Assembly: GCA_029204225.1 (NCBI GenBank) | Contig: CM055095.1 | Location: forward strand, 75,175,594 to 75,239,593 | Origin: Diphasiastrum complanatum | Taxonomy: Eukaryota > Streptophyta > Lycopodiopsida > Lycopodiales > Lycopodiaceae | Length of the DNA stretch: 64,000 nt | Direction: 5' to 3' | Shown: positions 30,926-45,700 of the stretch, one piece after another | Layout: every line of letters begins with the position of its first letter | Position numbering within the stretch: the first letter of the stretch is position 1 | The notes under the pieces: generated by a model | The model's input: the letters and a program-made list of their open reading frames with translations, nothing else | The model's database searches: none | Told to the model about the DNA's origin: nothing | Made by a program: the position numbers and the translations under genes

Positions 30926-32880
30926 TCTGTCTATAAAGCAAAAGCTCTACAATGAATGTGTGTTTAATCTTCTAAAAAGTACAAAATTTCAATTGCAAAA
31001 ACATTTGAGATTCCTTATGTTTTTAAGTAAGTATTTTATCAAATTTTATTTGTTGCAATGTGAATTTTATGCTAATAACATATCAAAAAGGTGATCAACA
31101 ATTGAAATATTTGTTTTGTAATAAGCATTAGAATCTAAATATAATTTCAATGGCCAATATTAATGATGGGCTGGTGAAAACGATGTATAAAGAAGAATTC
31201 TTGTAATTTCTTATTTTTAATAAACAATCAATATTCTTGAAATATTGCCAATTTTGGCCACATTTATTGCCAAACCAATTATTTCTAGATTTTTGAAATG
31301 TTTCATTCAATGTGTGACAAATGTATCTAAATCAAAATTTTATTTAGATAAACTCTTAAATGTACATGACTTAATATTTATTTTTGCTATACATACTCCC
31401 CAACAACAAAATACATTTAATTGTAAGCGATTTACACTCTATAATGCGGAGTTTTTTTTGTGGTATAATTATCAAAAAAAAAATCATTAATGTAAACATC
31501 ATGATTTTATTTATGTTTTAATTTCACGTGTTTGATATCTACACGCAATGATGCGTATAGATAACAAGATACAATCAAACTAAAGCTTACAAAGACATTA
31601 AAATGATAATGATAATATAAAATCAAGAATAAAATAAAGGGCTTTTTCTTCAAATGTCACTATTATGAATCGTAAAAATATTGTACGCTATAATGAGAAG
31701 ATGTTTACTGCTAAAAAATAATTCAAGCTGAAAGAGCACAAACTAAAAAAAAGCAAGTCAACAAAGCCACAAAAAAAATTAAAAAAAGCCTAAGGCTACA
31801 AAAGTAGCATAAATGCAAACCACTATAGTAGAATGAATTTTTTTAGACATCTATTTGTAGAAGAAAAAAATACACAAAGTCATTAGACACAAAACAAATA
31901 TGGTTTGTAAAAAAAGCCCAACTTCGAGCTCATTTTCAATGATATAAAATGGAGAAATTTAATATGATTGTACATGTATCCTCATGTTTTCATAAACTTG
32001 CTTTTGCATTTCATGACTCTTCTATCACCTTAGCCATTGTACATACCTAATCTATGTATTTTGTTACTTGTTCTTGTTCTTTCTATATTTGAAAAAAAAA
32101 AATCTGTCAAATATTGCATAGAAATTTAATTTATTATTATTGACAAACCACTATACAGAATTAAACCAACTAAAATTCATATAGACTTAATATTATTTCT
32201 CATGAACAATGAACCTAGAATAATCAAAAAGCTTGTATTGTAATAGAACAAACTTTGTTTTGATATAATGAAGGCTCCAATCTATTTTCACCTCAATAAC
32301 AATAATACACTTGTCATTATATGTAAGTCAATTTGTTTTTTCATAATATGTCCATTTTGTTCCATGTCTTGATCTAGTAGTATCCATATTGTAACACTCT
32401 TATCTCAGCTTTGATAATTAAAATTAATACTCAACATTTCTCTTTTAATTTTATATCAAAAAAAAAAAGAAATTTTTTTATTCAACAATCTGTCTCCATT
32501 TGATTTATGATCCCAACCTTTGTCCATAAGCTCTAACAATGTATCATCTAAAACAATTCTTACAAATAAATAATATCAATGTTCTATGAACATTTACATT
32601 TAAAAAAAACATCAATAAATATATTCAAAAAACATTTTTGGACCCAAAAAATTTTGTATATAGATAAAGACCTTGCATCAAAATAATTTTGAAACATTGT
32701 TGTCAAAAATAATCCATTCATTATTGTCTAAGCTTAGTAATGGAAATATTTCCAAAGCCACGCATATCAAAAATGTAAAGTGATTCATAGAGTAAATATT
32801 ATGAGTAACTTGTTCTTTTGAAGATATTCCTTTATACTGCAATTTTTCTATATCTAAATGTATGACATCCAATATACCTG
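30926..32880. other. AT-rich island with coding-like fragments
   Basis: Poly-A/T tracts are abundant. Coding-like stretches with AT-biased codons include + 31250-31490 (KFYLDKLLNVHDL, CKRFTLYNAEFF), a lysine-rich + segment at about 31725-31805, and minus 32400-32872 (DVIHLDIEKLQYKG; DDTLLELMDKGWDHKS). None could be named. Together with the histone-like relic they suggest a decayed foreign segment rather than ordinary spacer. Confidence 0.35.
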
Positions 32881-33717
32881 CAAGTTAGCAGAAATTCACA
32901 TAAGAATTGTAACTGACACTGGGGAACTGGTTCAAAGAGATGTCGACTGGTAACCCTAGTACATGCGGCATGCAGGCAGATGGTTGTGCACAACTTAGGA
33001 TCTATCACCCAATTGTCAAGAAGGCTACAACACTTTGAAGTAAAATCTTCCTACTGACAACCAAAAAACTGCTTTGACAAGACGCTTAGATCACTTTCAA
33101 GGAAATAATCCTACATACTCACTGTCCACAAAACTCTAGAGCGATTAACAACCATCAACGACAATAAATAGGAAATAATTCTGATGTTTCATGGATAAAG
33201 GTCAAGCAGCAACCTAGAACTTTTTTACATTGATGATGTGTTTATAGTGTGGAGTCTGGACCAACACTACAATATCCCTACTCAATGAAAGTAAACTAAT
33301 TGGAAGGTCTTCAAAAAAGTAAAATCACCAGTAAAATACTAATGCCAAGAAACTTGCATATAACTATGAAACAAAACACAATTCTTGTGTAGAATAAAAA
33401 ACCACTGACCTGGCTTAGAAGTTGGCATTGGGAGAAAGCTGCCGCAACCAAACATTTACAAAGCTGTACAGTTGTGGCTGTTCTGATATTCAGGAATATA
33501 ACTCACCAACTTTGATGACATTTTCATCATATAGGTGGCAGTAGTGCCTCAGTTGCGTGACCACAAGAACCTAAAACCATCCAAAATAGATGTGTCTCCT
33601 TACATGCAACAAAGACTACATTTCAAAATGCTTTCTTATTTTCCAAATAAGGCTTCCTAACCTACATGCCGCATAGGTTCACCGGAATCTACACCATGGA
33701 TAACAACCCAGCTCCAG
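32881..33717. other. 3' flank of the GrpE gene
   Basis: Composition returns to normal here. It probably includes the GrpE 3' UTR (read on the minus strand from 33717). No AATAAA is evident and no other gene is seen. Confidence 0.4.
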
Positions 33718-36700
33718 CTATTGCTTGTCGTCCTTCACAACAGCAACTTCTGCAGGCCTGATAACTCTATCATGAAGCATGTATCCTGGCTGCAATGACC
33801 AACAATGCATGTTCATGCAACTCCAGGTATATGTGCAACTGGGAAGCATAAATGCTATGTGATGGTAAACAATGCACAACCATGCTCTTGCAAAAGAGCT
33901 GGAAATTATCCTACACTTGCAAAAAACCATGAAACATCATAGATGCTGAAGTTAGCTCGTAGCAAACATGTTGATGAACATACTCATGTGCAAACAATAA
34001 TTTTGTCATTGAGGAAATTAATAGCGCTCAGACCATGCGAATGAATTTGCATGAAAGTAACCCTACCTTAAAAACCACAGCAACCGTGCCAGGCTCCTTT
34101 TCTGGATCTTGCACTTCACATACTGCAAGATGAAAGTTCGGATTGAAGGATTGACCACTAGGCTCAAACTTTACAACACCATACTTTTGAAAAACCTGAG
34201 TACAGAAACCCAGAATGTTGACATAAGACCTTCCGAGAAACACCATCATGTTTCCTGCTTAAGTAAGAAGGCCAACTATGAAGGAAGCTGCGAGGTTAAC
34301 GAATGGTCAATACGAGCACATACTCGGGAATGAAACTGAATGCTAGCGAATCCATGAGCATCCTCAATGAGCAAAATTATGAAATGCAAAAAATATAGTC
34401 TTACTTTGGGTTAGGATCAGTTATGGATATGTAATTAGGGCCTCTATTGCTGTTTTCTGTGTTTCGAGGCTCATTAGAGTTTGGACCCTACAGTACCAAT
34501 AACTAGCTTGCTTCCAATTTAGGTCAATTGGTCACTACTTTAGTTGATTGACAGGGATGCAAATGTGGCCCCAATTATCTTATGGTGACAACGCCTAGCA
34601 GTGAATTTGTACACATGCACCAAATGAAAATGAGCCGTAGTGAAACAATTGTAGCTTGCCCTAACCATAAGGGGACTCCACAGAGTTAAAACAGACTGAT
34701 TTCCCTCTCATTTGGTATGTTGTTATATATAATGCTCTCCTACCACTACATGGTCACGACAAGTGATTTAATCACTGAATGTACAATGTTAGTATCTCCC
34801 AAAAGAAGTGCAGAATCTGAATACTATTCATGAGCAACATCGTTCGCAAACCTCCTTAGTGACAAAATTTACCACAACAAGATAGGCCCCCCTATGGGTG
34901 TCTGCCTCATTGAAGTGTGAATAATAGATGCTCAGGGTGAATTTAACAAAACGCCTTTCTATTTTTCCTTGCAACTACAAAAACCTCATGTGGAGGGGCT
35001 ATAATGTTGATAGCCAGTCCTCTAGAATTACCAACCAACAACTTCATGATTGTAGCCTTGTCCTTCTTCTCTCCTTAAGACAAGTAATCACAACCTTGAT
35101 TACTCTTTATACTCTCCTCAAAACTTATACACTGTTCAAAGCAGCAGAATGTTATGGTATGATTTTCCCGTTCAATTTCGTTAATTGTAATTTGTAACCT
35201 TAATAGAAACCTATTCCGGCCCTTTTTGGTTGGGACGTACTGGGTTGGAGCGTTTTTTTTTTAATCCAAAAAATAAAATAAAAACTTGCATGGATGTTAA
35301 TTTTTTCTTTGTTAAAAAAAAAACAATTTTTCAATTTACTTTTCTGGCCACGTTCCAAAATGGAATACGTTCCATTCTGGAAATGGGCAACTATGATTGT
35401 AATCTACATATAGCAACTTCCATGTCTTCATGTGCCTCATGAATAGCTCTATAAAAGGTGGTAAAAGATTGCATGGTAAGCAGGAACTAGACAGATACTT
35501 CACAACCAGGAACGTACACTAGAGTCTAGAACATAAAGTGCAATCTTCATCAGGTGATGAAAGGGAACACTGTCATGGGAATAGTACAGGGAACCTTGTC
35601 AACAAAATTCTTAGTACCGTTAACTGTGCTTAGCATGCTCATCAGGAAAGCTGATTATGCTTGACAATTCATTCAGCCATACCATATAAGCTAAAAAAAC
35701 AAATTAAAATATTATCCTGTGAATTCAGTAGCGTGATGTTGATTCGACCCATGTACTAATGAAACAATTAAGTCTTTTGATCATGTAAAATACCACTAAT
35801 AATCCTTCCAATTATTACAAACTTACCTTCGAAGGTACTGGCATATGCTTAAAGAAAGTAGATCGAAAGTCACATGCACGGTAAATGCATATACAACTAA
35901 ATGCAATACAAATCTCAAGAATTAAAGCAACATGCCACAATGTGCCGGTGAGTAATGGCAGTTTATTACATGAAATGAAGAAATCTAATATTCAAAACTT
36001 ATTGATTTCGTAACGTCCCAGATTAACATATTTCTAGATAACAAAACTAGGCCGATTTCCACCGTTTCAAATTTCTCAAACTGGCCCACTGTTCATAATA
36101 CTCCATCTACAAGACTTCAAAGATACAGCTCAAGCTTTTAATGTCTTATTATATCACAGAACAAGGACACTTCAAAACTTTCTCCTCATGATAGAAGGAG
36201 AGAAACATAATTTTTTGCGGAAAATGATAAAAATTAGTTTAAAGCAAGCAAGTTTTGCTCTACATTAACAAAGTTCACAATACATGACTCACCTGCAACA
36301 ACTCTTTCTCAGTCATCTTAACACCTTCTAATAAACTTAGAAGAAGTTTTTTAGCTTCTGATAAATCTAATGATTCAGAATTGTGAAAGTTCTCTGGAAC
36401 AGCAGCAGCAGCTCTCCTTAGATCATCTGCGACCAAAAGAAGACTCTTTGCAAAATCCTGCAAACAAAAGGATATACAAGTCTATTTACACAAGCTGCAA
36501 CCAAAAGAATGAACAAGTCCATTTACACAAGACAACACAACTAACTTGTCTAGCACCACTGAGTTCATGAGTGTATGCCGAAGCCAGATGCTTCAGATCA
36601 TAGATGCCAGTTCTGTTTCAGAAGAATGGGAGTTCTAAACACATTCCGAAACGGACCGTGACCCAAAAAATTTTTGTTTCAGAACATAGATGGAATAGTT

Positions 36701-39700
36701 CTGGTTTTTTTGCAAAAAAATTTAAAATTAGTGATAAATAAAGCCAAACACAAAAGCAATGTCTTGCAAGGTGATTGAAATGTGGGATCACAACAAGTTT
36801 GCAGTTGAAATGGGTTCTCCAACACATGTCGCAGGCTCATTGTCAGGTGGGTTCACGAATGAAAAAACGAATTTCCTGATTCAGAGTCGTCACCAATGTG
36901 AAACATATTCATAATCATGGCAACAATTAATGGCTTGGCAGATTAATGAATTGCCAGTTCACAATCTTTTTTCACATTCACAAATCAGTGCAGATTCTGA
37001 ATTCGCAGATCAGTTTTCATGAGTTTTCTTCAAGAGTTCAAAGTAGGCTTGAATGTTATTAAAAATAAAATTTAAATAAATAATAATGATAATAATAAGC
37101 GTAGCTTGTTCCGTACTTACAGACGTACTTACAGAACGCATTCCGTTCCGCACGTACGCAATGGAATGTACCGAAGCAGATTGCTCAGAACGGGTGTCTA
37201 TGTTTCAGATCATGTGAGGCCATATTAAAGCTGACCATTTTTATTTTTGGCCCTAATTTTTAAATTTCACTTTCCCTCCAAATCTGTAGGAAAGCAAAAG
37301 TCAAGTCACCAAGATCTAGTTATCAATCAACACCACAGAAAACAAGAGAGAAGAGGCTGGGCGCCCAACTCTAAGAGAGAGAGAGAGAGAAAACAACAAC
37401 AAGAGCAATGGAGAGCCAAACTGTATCAAATGGAATACACAATGAGCATCTAAGTACTCTACCTGGATGTGACCAAATGCCACCAAACTCTAAGGTTAAC
37501 CACTTACTAAATGTAGGGCACCCCCAAAAGTCAAGATAGGGCCCCTAAACAAAATTAGACCCCTAAGGACCCACGAGTCAGTACATGACCAAAATTGGGT
37601 CCAACTGAACTTAAAGACAAACTTAAGATGGCCTAAATAACTAAATACCCATGGTTACACAAATCTTGACCTTTTGGGTTAACTTTAGCATAGTCATTTA
37701 TTTCTAACACCCTCCTTAAATGACAATGCAAAAACTGAAAACTTCACTATGTAACAAAACCAACACGTCGTATCAAATTTAAAGCTTTGCATAAAGCTTC
37801 AAATCTGACTCTAGGCAACGCCTTAGTGAAGAGGTCCGCAATATTATCCTCCGTAGGACAATATTCAAGTAAAATGTCGCCATCATGAAGTCTCTCCCGA
37901 ACAAACTGATAATAGATCTCGATGTGCTTCGTCCTCGCATGAAAAACAGGATTTCGTGCAATGGCAATAGCACTTTGACTATCACTCAAGATAACAGTGG
38001 CCGAGGGCTCGCCAAACTTCATGTCAACAAGTAGTCTTCTCAGCCATAAACACTCTGTTGTGGCTTAAAATATCGCTCTATATTCTGCCTCACTAGAAGA
38101 AGTAGCAACAGTGGGCTGCTTTTTTTACTTGACTACGAAACTGCAAAATTTCCATAGAAAAAGCGATGTCCACTTGTAGAGCGTCTAGTGTCTTGATCTC
38201 CACCCCAATCCGAGTCACTAAAACCAACCAAACATGCATCATCACAAGCAGGAAAAACCAATCCATGACTTCTTGTTCCTTGAAGATATAAAAAGATCCT
38301 CTTCAACGCTTTCCGGTAAATGAGACAGCCAATAGCTTGACAATATAAAGTAGTGTCAAATGATTCACCATCACCTTGACTACTTAATTTCAGACCTGTC
38401 TCCATAGGTGTAGCAACCGACTTGCAATCTTCCATCTTAAACCGCTTCAAAATCTGCCCAATGTAGCGTTCTTGAGAGATGAAAATTCCAACACCTTCTT
38501 GTACAAATTCAAGACCAAGATAAAAGTGCAATAGGCCTAAATCTGAGGTTTCAAAAACCATACCAAGATCAAGTATTACGGCATCAATCTGCTGCTCATT
38601 ACTTCCCGTAATAATAATATCATCAACATAAAGCAAAATAATGATAATATAATCTGAAGTATGCTTGACATAAAGAGTAGATTCGCTAGGACTATTAATA
38701 AACCCTCGATCACAAAAGTAGGCATGCATCTTTTAATACCACATCCTCGGAGCTTGCTTCAGTCCATAAAGTGCCTTCTTGAGAAGACAAACTTTATCTT
38801 CTTGGCCTTCAACCAAAAAACCAGCAGGTTGTTGAAGGTACACTTCCTCATTGAGATCACCATTGAAGAATGTTGTCTTTATGTCAAGTTGCCGCAAACG
38901 CCAACCAAAGTGGGCAGCCAAAGAGGTTACTACTCTCACGGTAGTCATCCGAGCAGTAGGAGAAAAAGTCTCCTCATAATCAATCCCCTTTTGCTAAGCA
39001 TAGCCTTTGGCAACGAGCCTTGCCTTGTACCTTTCAATGGTACCATCTGCCTTATACTTGATTTTGTATACCCATTTAGAACCAATTGCCTTCTTCCCAT
39101 GAGGAAGATCAACAAGAACCCAAATCTGGTTTTTCATAAGTGAGTCATACTCATCTTGCATCGCATCCTCTCAACATTTTACTCCCTTGGCCTGCTCATA
39201 GAAAACAGGTTCTTCTGCAACATCTCCATGAGATGTAAGAGCAAAATCTGAAAAATCGGCATAGTCCACTGATTTTAGAGGCACGTGTCTTTCCATCATA
39301 AAATGAACTTACTTTGCTGTCCCGCAAAGTCGACAACAGCCACCGTGGGACTGTTTTGGGCTGTCCAAAAGCCATGTCTCTTCTTACAATTTGCTGTCCA
39401 AGATCTTTCGACACCACACTTGGCTGTCCAAGATCTTCCACAACTGGTCCTTGCTGTCCAACAGTTCCTGCAGGCTGATTTTGAGCAACAACGAGCGGTT
39501 TTTTATGAACAATAGGCTCTAAACTTGATGAGGTGTTGGGCAGGTCGAAACTGGTTGATTGCTGCCCCTTATCTCCAACAATAGAAGATGGTACCAAATT
39601 TGGAAAAACTTCAACATTCACACTATGTGGGCTGTCCCCCCCTTCAAGATATGAGTTGGGGCCACATCCAATGAAATCTTTTCATCAAAATGCACATCAC

Positions 39701-42700
39701 GACTAACAATAATCTTATTAGTGCTCAAATTGAACAGCCTATAGCCTTTGCTTTCACTACTATAGCCAACAAAAATGCATTTAACTCCTTTATCTTCAAG
39801 CTTTGTACGAAGTTTATCCGGAACAAAAGCATAAGCCGTACAACCAAAAATGTGAAAGTGAGAGATTGTAGTCTTCTTTCCATACCAAACTTCATAAGGA
39901 GTTAATACTTTCAATGCTTTCGTAGGACAACGATTGCTTATGTTTGCTGCCGTTATAACCGCTTCAGCCCAAAACTTGTGAGGCAGCCCCTTTGCTTTGA
40001 GCATGCAACGGGCCATCTCCATGAGTGTGCGATTCTTTCGCTCGGCAACACCATTTTGTTGAGGCGTATAGGGAGTTGTCATTTGATGTAGAATTCCCTT
40101 TTCTCGAAGAAATGCACCGAATGTATTCGGTGCGTAGGGTCTTCAAAAAATGGCCAAACTAATTTTCCACCATTGCTAGAAAATCTTTGAAACGTTGAAA
40201 AACTTCCGATTTAGCCTTCATGGGATAGATCCATGTAAAACGGGAAAAGTCATCAATAAAAGTCACAAAATAGATGCACTTTCCAATGGATTCGGTCCTC
40301 ATTGGACCACAAACATCACTATGAACCAAATCAAATTTATCAAGAACCCTTAGTAGTTCCATCAATTGGAAAAGGTTTCCTTTGAAACTTTCCAAGTATG
40401 CACCCCTCGCATACATGCCCTTCCGGCTGCTCAATAGTAGGAATGTCTTCTACCATATTAAATGTCTTCAGCTTCTTCAAACTTGCAAAGTTGAGATGCC
40501 CAAACCTTGCGTGCCAAAATTCAGCCAACTCCAATGATTGTGATGTAGAAGCAACAAGACATGTAGAGGGAATTCGTCGCTAAAAGGTATCCATAATGAA
40601 TAAGCCAGCATGCATCGTTCCCGAAACAATAATCAAGAGTGATCTTTTAGGATCCTTGACAAGACACTTATCTTCTTTGAACCCAACAACTAGTCCTCGC
40701 ATCAACATAGTTGAAACCGAAAGAAGATTCTTCTTGATTCCCAGAACATAAAGCACATTCTTAATGTACTTTTCTTCACCATTAGGAAAAATGATGGCTA
40801 CAATTCCAATTCCATGAATAGAATAAGATGCATCATCCGCACATTGTACCTTACTTCCATTTTGCACTTTTACTAATTTAGTAAATGCTTCTTTGCGAGA
40901 AGTCATATGACGAGTAGCACCACTATCAATCACCCATTCAATGGGCTGAAAATCAGCAACTTGCAAAACAAAATCTGAATTCTTCATAGATGTAGTAGTA
41001 CTAGTAAAAGCAATATTAGACACAAAAGCATAGTCTTGGTTGAAGAGATCACCACTAGCTTCAAGCTCTTGTTCCAAAGTAGCAAGTGAAGCACTAGTAT
41101 CAATTCCTTTACTCTCCTCTTTCGCAAGCTTCTTCTTACAATCCTTGATGACGTGCCCATACCTTTTGCAATAATGGCACTTCCCTTTCTTCTTTTGAGT
41201 GTTGACATCTTGACCTCCAACGGGCTTTTGCTCATCCTTGGAAGGAGGCTTCCCCTTTCCTTTTGACTTGCCTTTGCCCTTGCCTTTCGTGATGAAAGCT
41301 TGATCTTGTTGAGTGTCACCCGCAAAGTTTTGCCTCGTTTGCTCCTCTTGAAGAAGCAGCCCAACAAGTTCATCAAAGGAGAGTTGTTGTCCCCTAAGAG
41401 AGATACTCAAAGATGAAACAAATGGAAGATAAGATGAAGGTAATGAGTTGAGAGTAATGGAAACAAATTGAGCATCCTCAATTATCTCATCAATATTGAG
41501 AAGCTCCTCACGAAGATCCTTGATCTTCGTCAAGTGATTGGTCACTTGATCCCCTTCTTGCATCTTCAACAAAGAAAGCTGATTTCTGAGATACACCACT
41601 CTTGCTGGATTTTTGACTCTATACATAGTATAAAGTATATCCCACGCACTTTTAGATGTCTTACAAGACCTAATATGAGGTAAGATAGATCTTTTCACAG
41701 CAAGAGCAACCATAGAATGTGCTTGTGCATCCCTTCTATCCCACTTCTTTTGTTCTTCCGAAGATGATGTTGAAGATAATGATCCACGAGGTGTAGGAGG
41801 TGCCAAAGACGGAGGCCTTTCCTCATCACCATTGACCAAATCCCACAGCCCTTTTGCTATGAGAAGATTCTTCATCATGTAACTCCACAAGGAGTAGTTT
41901 GTGCCATCCAACCGATCTTCACTAAACAAAGAACCGATAGCTTCCGATTCTTTAGCCATTACCTCCAACAAAATTTCAGCTTGTAATAGATAGGAAAGAG
42001 AGCCTTTCCACAACCAAATCTACTAAAAAATTTGCAACAAACAAAGAGCTGAAAGTAGGAGCACAAGGTATCTTTCAATCTGCAACCAAAGTGCCCAGAA
42101 GATAATGGATAGATGGCTGTCTTTCTGCACAAAAAAACCAGCTTCTTGAAAATTAGGTTAGCTTCGATTGAAGCTTACACCGAAACCCAATTAGGAAGCC
42201 AAATAGTGTGATCAACACACACTCCAATAGGCTGTTGAAAGCACCCTACTACTTGCTGAGAATCTGCAAATTTCCAGCCACAAGTTGACCTAACCCTGAA
42301 TAGGGTTTGCTGAATTTTAACGACCTCCTACACAAATGCAAACCTGAAAACAAAAACAGCAAGATAAGGAGACACCACCACCAAAAATCAGTTGCAGATT
42401 TTTGGGCGCCCTCCTCCAAACAAAACTTGCTGAAAACTGGTTGCATAAAAAATAAGATTTGAGATTCTGATTTTTGGGTGCCAAAAATTGCGGCCCCTAA
42501 ACAAAATTAGACCCCTAAGGACCCACAAGTTAGCACATGACCAAAATTGGGTCCAACTGAACTTAAGACAAACTTAAGATGGCCTAAATAACTAGATACC
42601 CATGGTTACACAAATCTCGACCTTTTGGGTCAAAGTAACCTATGGATTAACTTCAGCATAGTCATTTATTTCTAACAACCCATGCATACGTACTAGGTCA

Positions 42701-45700
42701 TGTGACCCAATGAATCATCATAGATTTGAGCATATCTGAGAGCTTGCTCAAGGTTAGTAGGCGAGTTTCTCTGGACCTCTACTTTATATTCATCTTTGAG
42801 GCCACGGACAAATCCCCTAATTTTCTGATAATCATCCATATTTTTAATCTTTGAAATTGCTTCTCGATACTGCGAGATATATTGGATGAGGGATTTATCC
42901 ATTACTGTTCTTTCCCAGGCTTCCCAGGCTCTATCAAGTTCATTTTCTGGTAGAAATTCTCTTAGGAAAGCTTCTTCAAAAGCTTTCCATGACCGGGGAG
43001 TCTACCCAGTCTCCTGGAGATTTAACCACCACTTATAGGCCATAGGCCCTAAGGAAAGACTGGCCTCAATAGCTTGCAAATGGTCAGGGGTCTATTTAAG
43101 AGCATGAATGTTCTTCCATTTGTTGAGGAAGGTTTGTAGAATGTCTGCATTTCTATCCTTCTCTTCCCCATTAAAAGTAGGAGGCTATAAAATCTTTAAA
43201 AACACTGGGGTGACACCGTAGAGTCTCACCCGAAACTGATGGAAGTGGAGAAGGGGATAACTGAGAAGTGGAGGGAAGGCTTCCTTTCGCAGAACTCAAA
43301 ATCAAGCTCTTGAGTTCAGCGAACGAGTCGTCCACACTTGAAATTGGCTAATGCCAAATTCAGTTCATCCACTTCTGTTACCAACAGAAGAAACTGCTCC
43401 TTGGTAACCAGTTCGTCGAGTTCTTCGGCGAACTGTTCCTGTTCTTCCAATTCCATGGGTTCCTTCCCTTTACTGTAAGCCAAGGCTTCTGTTTCAAGTT
43501 CGTCGAAGCCTCTCTCTGGGGGTTGATCAGGTCCCTGAGGAGTGGTCATCTTCGGAACTGAAAGAGAGCTACCTTAACTTCTGAAGGAAAAAAAAGTCTA
43601 AAAGACTGATTTATAACTGTACAAGGGAAAGGAAAGATGACTTAGCTATTTCTGAGGACTATACTTCCAAAGAAATTACGAAGAGGAACCCTCTCAGCTC
43701 TTTTACCCAAGATTTCAGACCTGCTGTTCCGGAAAATCCCCGTTTGTGGCTCCAAAATGGTACCAAGATTTCCGGTTTCTTGAGTAGAGTTGCTCACTGC
43801 TCTGTTTGCAGACGTCGGGCTCCAAAAAACGAGGCAAAGGACCCTAAAAAGTATAAAACTTTCTGAAATTGAAAGCTGCCTACCCTCGCTGATCTGACAG
43901 CATCTGAGTTGGTCCAAAAAAACAAGTTTGAAGCCAAAAAACTATTTCAAATTCTGGATTTTCGATGGCTCGCTGATCTGTGGCAAGAAAATTTGATGCC
44001 CAAACCTCTGAAAATCTTGCAAAACATAAATGAGTTTTGACTCCTTTCTCTTCCCTGTCCAGCGCTGGCCCTGCTACTACTTTTTGCCTTGAAATCCGCT
44101 CAGACTCACAAAGATTTCCTTGGAAAATCAGAAGAAGGTCGCTGATTTCACAGCAATGGATATGCTCACTGCTTACTACACTAATTCCACTCTGAAATCC
44201 GAGAAAGAGGTCCACAAAATCAGAGAGGAAAGCTGATCTAACAGCGCTGAAGCTGTACCAGTGTAATTCTCCTCCAAACTACTGAAAATTCTAGCAAATT
44301 GAGGATTTTAAAGCTGGTCCTACAACGATTTTCCTCCTCTATTCTTTTCTGAGAATCTGAGAAATATTTCCTATCTTCTGATAGCTTTCTCTACTGCTAC
44401 TTCTGAACTCCCTAGAATGGAGATGGCTCTAATACCAGTGTAATAGATCCTAACACCACAATAGGGCAAACACTAACTGATCCACCCAACCTTGCCTACC
44501 CCCTGATATAGAGTAAGCCCCTCCTAGCCCAGTGTGAGGACTGGTAGCATGCAACTGCCAAGTGTCGGCCACGTGTCACTGATGTGGCCGACTGCACGTC
44601 GGGACCCAACTGGGAGCCCTATCCTGCTGACAAGATCCCTAGGCTGTGTTAGGCCCGCCATGGCTATGGACCGTGCTGGGGCACGCTACTCACACTGTCT
44701 TGCCTTGTTGGTCATGTACGCTGGACACAACCCTGACTGTGGTATCTGACCTATCTGTGTTCTCTAGGGTTCGGCACTGGTCACGAGCTCGTAACACCAC
44801 CCGTGCTAGGACCCGCATCTGGGAGTGTGACACCAACAACTGAGGATGTTGATGGTCGCAAGGGCTCTAATGGAGTGGCAGAAGGCCCAGGTGCCCCTGC
44901 ATGTGTGGCAAGCACCTAGTGACTGTCATGGGTAGGTGGTGCTAGCATCCCTCTGTGACTAGGCCCTGCACCTGTATCCCCTCTGAGGCTAGGCCCTCCA
45001 CCTATATCCCCTGCATGGCTAGGCCCAACACCCTGAATCCGTGAGCTCTGCCCTCTCTGCTGGACAAAACTCTGTGCTGGTCTCCATGGCTAGCTGGCTG
45101 ACCCATCATGGCCGTTTGTCTCGTAGCCTCTCTACCTCAACATCTATAATGGAGCTGCATATTGATATACTCATGCCCCGCCAATCGTAACAAATGGGCC
45201 CTGACCCTAGTGAGTGACCCGGTGAACTCTAGACCACAATGGTAGCATCTCCATCTGCGGGCACCTGAACCATGGGACGTAGCCACATCCCCTTGTATGA
45301 GGTCAACCTCAGCCCACACAGGCCCCTGCCAACAACTGGCATGGTGTCGACGTGACCTATCACCTACCGTGATCGCTCAAAGCCCTACAAAACATACACA
45401 AGCCATGCGAAGATTCAGTCCATTGCAAATTAGGGCTAAACTTATGCGAAACAACAAAGATTCACAAATATGGGCTAAACTGATGCGAAGAAGCGAGCAT
45501 GACACACAAAATAAATACAGCTCATTTCAAAAATTAGAGCTAAAAAAGACACCAAAAAGCGACCTTGGCATTAGGGGAACGCTACCCCAAAACGCAATTT
45601 ATTGTCTAATGCAATATGGTATTTAAATTGCAGCAAAAGTGATGGGGGATCTGATGGTAGTTTTACAAAAAAAATCTAAACACTACAAAGACCCTATTTT

